Source: Prorocentrum cordatum (taxonomy: Eukaryota > Sar > Dinophyceae > Prorocentrales > Prorocentraceae). From it: a stretch of 32,500 nt of DNA. Both the position numbers and the translations under genes were made by a program. Below the pieces are notes generated by a model. It was not told the origin of the DNA, searched no databases, and worked only from the letters and a program-made list of their open reading frames with translations. The DNA lies in assembly GCA_963575745.1 (NCBI GenBank), contig CAUYUJ010016692.1, positions 42,501 to 75,000 on the forward strand, read 5' to 3'. Below are positions 29,059-32,500 of the stretch, piece by piece. The number at the start of each line of letters is the position of its first letter. Within the stretch, counting starts at the first letter, position 1.

Positions 29059-29508
29059 GTCAATCGCGCGAAGAAGCAGCTTGAGAAGTTCAAGGCTGCA
29101 TGGGTCCGTCACAATCGTGATTTTGAGAAGGCGGAGAAGGATCTGCGCGATGTCACGGAAGAGGTGAAGCGTGCCGAGTCGGAGGAGATTGCAGCGGTGA
29201 AGCAGTTTTTGCCCCACACCGCACTACCATACAAGAAGGCAGCCTCAGTCGATGTTCGGCAGATCTTGGATGGTAAATTTGATTTGGAGATCAATTTCTA
29301 ATCGCAGTTGGATGAGCTGGAGGTGCTGGAGGAAGATCGCCAGATATTCGACGGGGCCAAGCGGATGCTTCAGAAGGCTTTTTCCGAGGCAGCGCAGGCC
29401 TCATACGGAGCCCTGCAGGCGAAAACCGGCCAGCGCAAGGTGCAGCTCGCAGCCGTGGTCGAGAGGACGAAGAAGAAGAGGAAGGTGCCAGAGGCCCCAC
29501 CATGGTGA
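29059..29508 (+). pseudogene. LINE-2 ORF1 coiled-coil part, one TAA inside
   Basis: One frame, interrupted only by TAA 29299-29301, reads KKQLEKFKAAWVRHNRDFEK, AEKDLRDVTEEVKRAESEEI, then after the stop SQLDELEVLEEDRQIFDGAK and a basic end TKKKRKV. Heptad-like spacing of hydrophobic and charged residues indicates a coiled coil; the basic run may bind nucleic acid or act as a nuclear signal. It ends at TGA 29506-29508. 29509-29740 continues in another frame with linker text. Confidence 0.6.
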
Positions 29509-29739
29509 GGCAGCTGGCTCAGGAGGTCGGGCGCCAGCTGAGGAGGCAGTCCAATCCCTGTCCCAGACGACAGCCAGGCCGACCCCCCAACCCGCAGTGG
29601 CGGGGGAAGACGGTTGTCTGGACCCCCAAATGGCCCGCCTCGGGCGCGAGGTGGAGGGCTTGGTGGGGGAGTTTCGTGCCAACAAAGGACGGGGGGGATG
29701 GTCGGGCCTTCGATGCTGGGGCCCAAGATACGAAGAGCT

Positions 29740-30465
29740 TGCACATGATAAATATATCTGGATGGGGTTTCCCAGCGATGGACCTGCTGAAGGAGAGGGA
29801 CTCATACTGCCAGAGCTGCGCCTACCACCAGAAGAATGCCACGAAGTCCTGCACTAATGGGATGGATCGGGTTACAAGGCTGTTGTCGCGCCGTCGTACC
29901 TTATGATTGGAGTGAAAAGAACTGGAGGCATCTCGGCAGGAGTCTTGCAGCGATGCCAATTCCAGTCGTTCAGGCACTTAGCGAACAAACCCTCTCGGCA
30001 GTTGGGGCTCATAATGATTGACGAGCCAGAGGACACTAAGCAGAGAGGCCTGGACTTCAAGGGCCAAGTGGCGTTCCAGCTGAAGATGGGAGGCCAGCCG
30101 ATCATCATCATGGGGGTGTACCTCGCTGCTGGCAGTGAGTTGAGAGGCGCTAGCGTTGACAAGTTAATCCAGATGGGCCAGCTGATCCAGAGCATCCGCA
30201 CACCTTGGTTAGTCATTGGTGATTTCAATGCGGAGCCGCACGAGTTGGAGGAGATAGGCTGGCCCAAATTGGCGGATGGTATCATTTGGGCGGCGGATGG
30301 TTCTGATAGCCCGTGTATTTTGGGAAAGAAGAGAATGACCGATTATATGGTTGTGTCACCCTCAATGCACGACCAGATGTATTAATTCCTCCATTGTGGA
30401 CGACACTGCCTCCCATGAGAGAGGTAGAGCGCACTTCGGGCTGCGTTTGTTGTTGAGGCTTAAGT
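29740..30465 (+). pseudogene. LINE-2 AP-type endonuclease, frameshifted
   Basis: Pieces in three frames follow the domain order: MINISGWGFPAMDLLKERD (about 29742), LPELRLPPEECHEVL with the metal-binding Glu (about 29808), then from 29858 WDGSGYKAVVAPSYLMIGVK, GGISAGV, PWLVIGDFNAEPHELEEIGW (GDFN catalytic motif), and KRMTDYMVVSPSM (late Asp motif). After a last shift, RAHFGLRLLLRLK (about 30429) gives the terminal catalytic His. All active-site residues I can place are present; only frameshifts disable it. It would nick DNA for target-primed insertion. Confidence 0.75.
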
Positions 30466-30584
30466 AGGAGTAGGCACCCAGATGGGTTGAACCGCTGGCT
30501 GAAAACCCCCCCATGCCCGAGATGCAGAAGGGTCCCGAGAGCGAGCGCACTCGGAAGCTTGCATTGTAGAAGAAGGAGCAGGTT

Positions 30585-31483
30585 GAACAAGTTGCGCCAC
30601 CAGAGACGGCAACACCGTTGAGGAGTCGATTGGCTTCAAGTCACCACCCCCGGTCTGCTACCTCACCAACGACGTCTGGGGCATCGAGGAGGTTGCGGAG
30701 GAAGATTACGAATCCTTGAATGAGCCAGACGACGAAGTTGCATTTGGCTCTGTTGGCGGCGGTTCTTCGCGAGCCCCCACCCCCGGGCGCGCCCTCGAGG
30801 TAAACGGCGAGAGGGGTGGGGCATTGTCGCCGCGAGTTAGAGCGCAAGTCCGTGCCCCCAGGAGCACCCAAGAGGTAAACGGCGCGGGGGGCAGGGCTCA
30901 GTCGCCACGTGTTGCCGATGCGCGTGCTGCCGACGGAGGCGCCATTGAGGTTTCGGCTTCTGGAGTGCCCGCGGGCCCCCCAGGTGCCGCGGGGGCCCCG
31001 GGCCGCTGCTGGCGCAAGGGGTGGAGGGCGCGCCGCTGCTGGTGGGGCAGCGTGGATGGGGCTCCAGTCGACTGGGGGGGCGGCGCGCAGGTCTGGGCGG
31101 GGCGGGGGGCAGCTCCGGAAGCAATCCGCAGCCCCGCCCTCGGCCGGGGGCAGCCGCGCGACCGCCCCATCGCGGAGGAAGAGGCGGAGCACCAGAATCG
31201 GACAGCGCCTGAAGTTCAGAGCGGGCCAGGCCACCAGCTTCTCACGACCGCGAAGGAGCAGCGGGGCCATCTGTGGGAGTCGCTGCAGGGCCCAGTCAGG
31301 GATGTCAAGGCGCCGAGCTACGCGAGAGACTCTGTCGCTTTCAGCCTGGGCGAGGCTGGGGCGATGAGGGTAGGTTCCGATTTTGCCGGATTGGCATCGC
31401 GCCTTGAAGGTTTTTCTGTGCTACGCTGGGAGTGCTCCCCAAAGACCAGCATCGATTTCAAGGCTGCGCTGAGCTGCGAGTAG
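30585..31483 (+). CDS. LINE-2 linker frame between endonuclease and RT
   Basis: An uninterrupted frame from after TGA 30582 to TAG 31481-31483. It reads VEESIGFKSPPPVCYLTNDV, WGIEEVAEEDYESLNEPDDE, then two diverged copies of a Gly/Arg/Pro-rich unit (EVNGERGGALSPRV at about 30800, EVNGAGGRAQSPRV at about 30872), and ends SDFAGLASRLEGFSVLRWEC. The acidic head and repeated middle look disordered. No domain is recognised. Such spacer between EN and RT is usual, but about 1.5 kb is long; a separate inserted gene cannot be excluded. 31484-31975 holds broken frames (SLQPLTNRIRSDWVRGLR; RDVEARARQNSARAQRAVLN). Confidence 0.4.
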
Positions 31484-31975
31484 GGCCTGGTCAGTTTCCT
31501 CGGGGGCAGATCGAAGCGCAGGCCTAGCCGGCTTTTTGGTAGAATTAGGGACGTGGCCTCGTCGACGCCAGTCGCGTCTCTTCAGCCGCTCACAAATAGA
31601 ATTCGCTCGGATTGGGTCCGAGGCCTACGCGTTCCCATGGGGGGCTTCAGAGCAGCTTGTCAGAGATGTTGAAGCTAGAGCGAGGCAGAACTCAGCGCGG
31701 GCCCAACGCGCGGTTCTGAATTATACATTCACCTGTTTTCACCAGTGGGTCATGTAGCCGGACCAGGTTGGAGGCCGTGGCCTGTGTAGCCGCATCAGGG
31801 ACAAGTCGGCGCATGTCGGGGAGGTTCGGACTGGCGGGGGGGGGGGGCGGCTTCGGACTCCTGCCAGAGGGTGGCTGTCAAGGCCAAGATCTGGGCAGGC
31901 AATTGGGCATGAGACAGCTCTAGTTTTCCCCGGGCTCGGGCCCTTTGGCGCAAGGTCCAGAGTAATAATGCCAAG

Positions 31976-32500
31976 GTGAACCCGCGGCCCCCGATGGGAG
32001 CCGATTGGCGCCGCTGGGTCATCTCGGCCCTGCCTGGAAAAGCTGCTGGTGCATGTCGGCTGTCTGAGAAGGATTTCCATTGGTTGCCGCCGTTGGGCCT
32101 GCAGCAGCTTGCTGGTTTCTATGCGCCAGTTGAACAGGAAGCGCGTTGGCCCCGGCAGGCCCTGGCTGCGCTTGTCATGCACCAAGTCGAAGACCAGGAT
32201 TCCGACCGAGCGATAGGCCGGCTGGCCAGGATTGTCAGTTTTTTGGGGCGTCTGCGGACCTCGGGCCGAGCTGGTTGGACTTGAGGGGCGAGCGGGGCCG
32301 TGGGACACGGCCCTCGCGGGCTGTTCTGCGCTGCGGGTTGGCTTTTTTTGAGATTGTTCAGAGATGGGCGAGCGGCGCGCTCTTCTCTGCCTGACCATCA
32401 GAGTGCTAGCTTGCTCTCGGATATTAAAGGTTTTGATGATCGTCTCCGCTGGGACCTGGTCCTGGACCGCGCTTTGGAACTTGAGTGTCCTCCGTGCTAT
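31976..32500 (+). pseudogene. LINE-2 reverse transcriptase, N-terminal part, one TGA
   Basis: A single frame, broken only by TGA 32282-32284, reads KDFHWLPPLGLQQLAGFYAP, VEQEARWPRQALAALVM, SDRAIGRLARIVSFLGRLR (the RPIGL...YRLW block before motif A), then SLLSDIKGFDDRLRWDLVLD, which is motif A with its catalytic Asp at 32420-32422. The window ends 25 residues later, so motifs B and C cannot be judged. The lysine-containing fingers motif usually before RAIGL is weak (MHQVEDQDSDRAIG). Confidence 0.75.

Larger units (their letters stand above)
28413..32500 (+). mobile_element. LINE-2: non-LTR retrotransposon headed by DinoSL, cut by window end
   Basis: Starts at the spliced-leader relict, then ~220 bp of leader, zinc-ribbon and coiled-coil ORF1, AP endonuclease (29740-30465), a linker frame (30585-31483) and RT up to motif A at the last base. 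Frameshifts and single stops break every ORF. Sequence, base composition and zinc motif differ from LINE-1, so it is another family. Whether RNase H follows lies outside the window. Confidence 0.75.

Noticed and set aside
31367-31483. SDFAGLASRLEGF as motif I of a DNA methyltransferase
   Set aside because: No further motifs follow, and the position between endonuclease and RT explains it as LINE-2 linker.

Overview
The window reads as nuclear DNA of a dinoflagellate. Three things point there. (1) A near-perfect copy of the dinoflagellate spliced leader (DinoSL) lies at 28413-28434, 21 of 22 positions. (2) Coding-like stretches are very G/C-rich at third codon positions and sit as short exon-like islands in long repeat-filled DNA, with GC as well as GT possible at splice donors. 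(3) The pol fragments look like the retroelement families common in dinoflagellate genomes. G-rich 'TCTTGGGG' repeats make me think of Prorocentrum, but that is memory, not proof. No operons, rRNA, tRNA, CRISPR or prokaryotic systems were seen.

Layout. 1-2.5 kb: a possible Gln-rich mini-exon, a (TCC)n tract and two short coding-like stretches (1073-1501 and 2212-2508). 2.9-4.4 kb: an ATGT/ATGC tract and G-rich dispersed repeats. 4.5-6.1 kb: a GC-rich open frame with 44 GAC codons (poly-Asp). 6.8-9.35 kb: a decayed retroelement with reverse transcriptase (RT), RNase-H-like and methyltransferase-like parts in that order. 9.4-17.9 kb: mostly repeats (duplications, tetranucleotide, AGG and ATC arrays, a nine-unit 88-bp array, an ~84-bp array) and short inverted-repeat elements, one with a clean 8-bp target duplication.

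17.9-26.9 kb: my best host-gene reading is an RNA-binding protein gene. One exon (17939-18108) holds the first three quarters of an RRM; a second (26795-26905) holds its last strand. Together they give one in-frame domain of about 78 residues. The intervening 8.7 kb would be an intron containing three short inverted-repeat elements and a decayed non-LTR retrotransposon (LINE-1 here, 19.6-25.0 kb) with ORF1, endonuclease, RT, zinc knuckle and RNase H.

26.9-28.4 kb: microsatellites and minisatellites, including a second locus of the ~84-bp repeat family. 28.4 kb to the end: a second, different non-LTR element (LINE-2 here) beginning at the DinoSL copy and running off the window inside RT motif A. 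Its 5' end suggests that a trans-spliced element transcript was copied back into the genome.

The most interesting observations are the spliced-leader-headed LINE, the RRM gene split by an element-filled intron with a 7-bp repeat at both junctions, the MITE-like elements with visible target duplications, and recurrent single in-frame stops in otherwise open element frames, several of which could have come from CGA codons.
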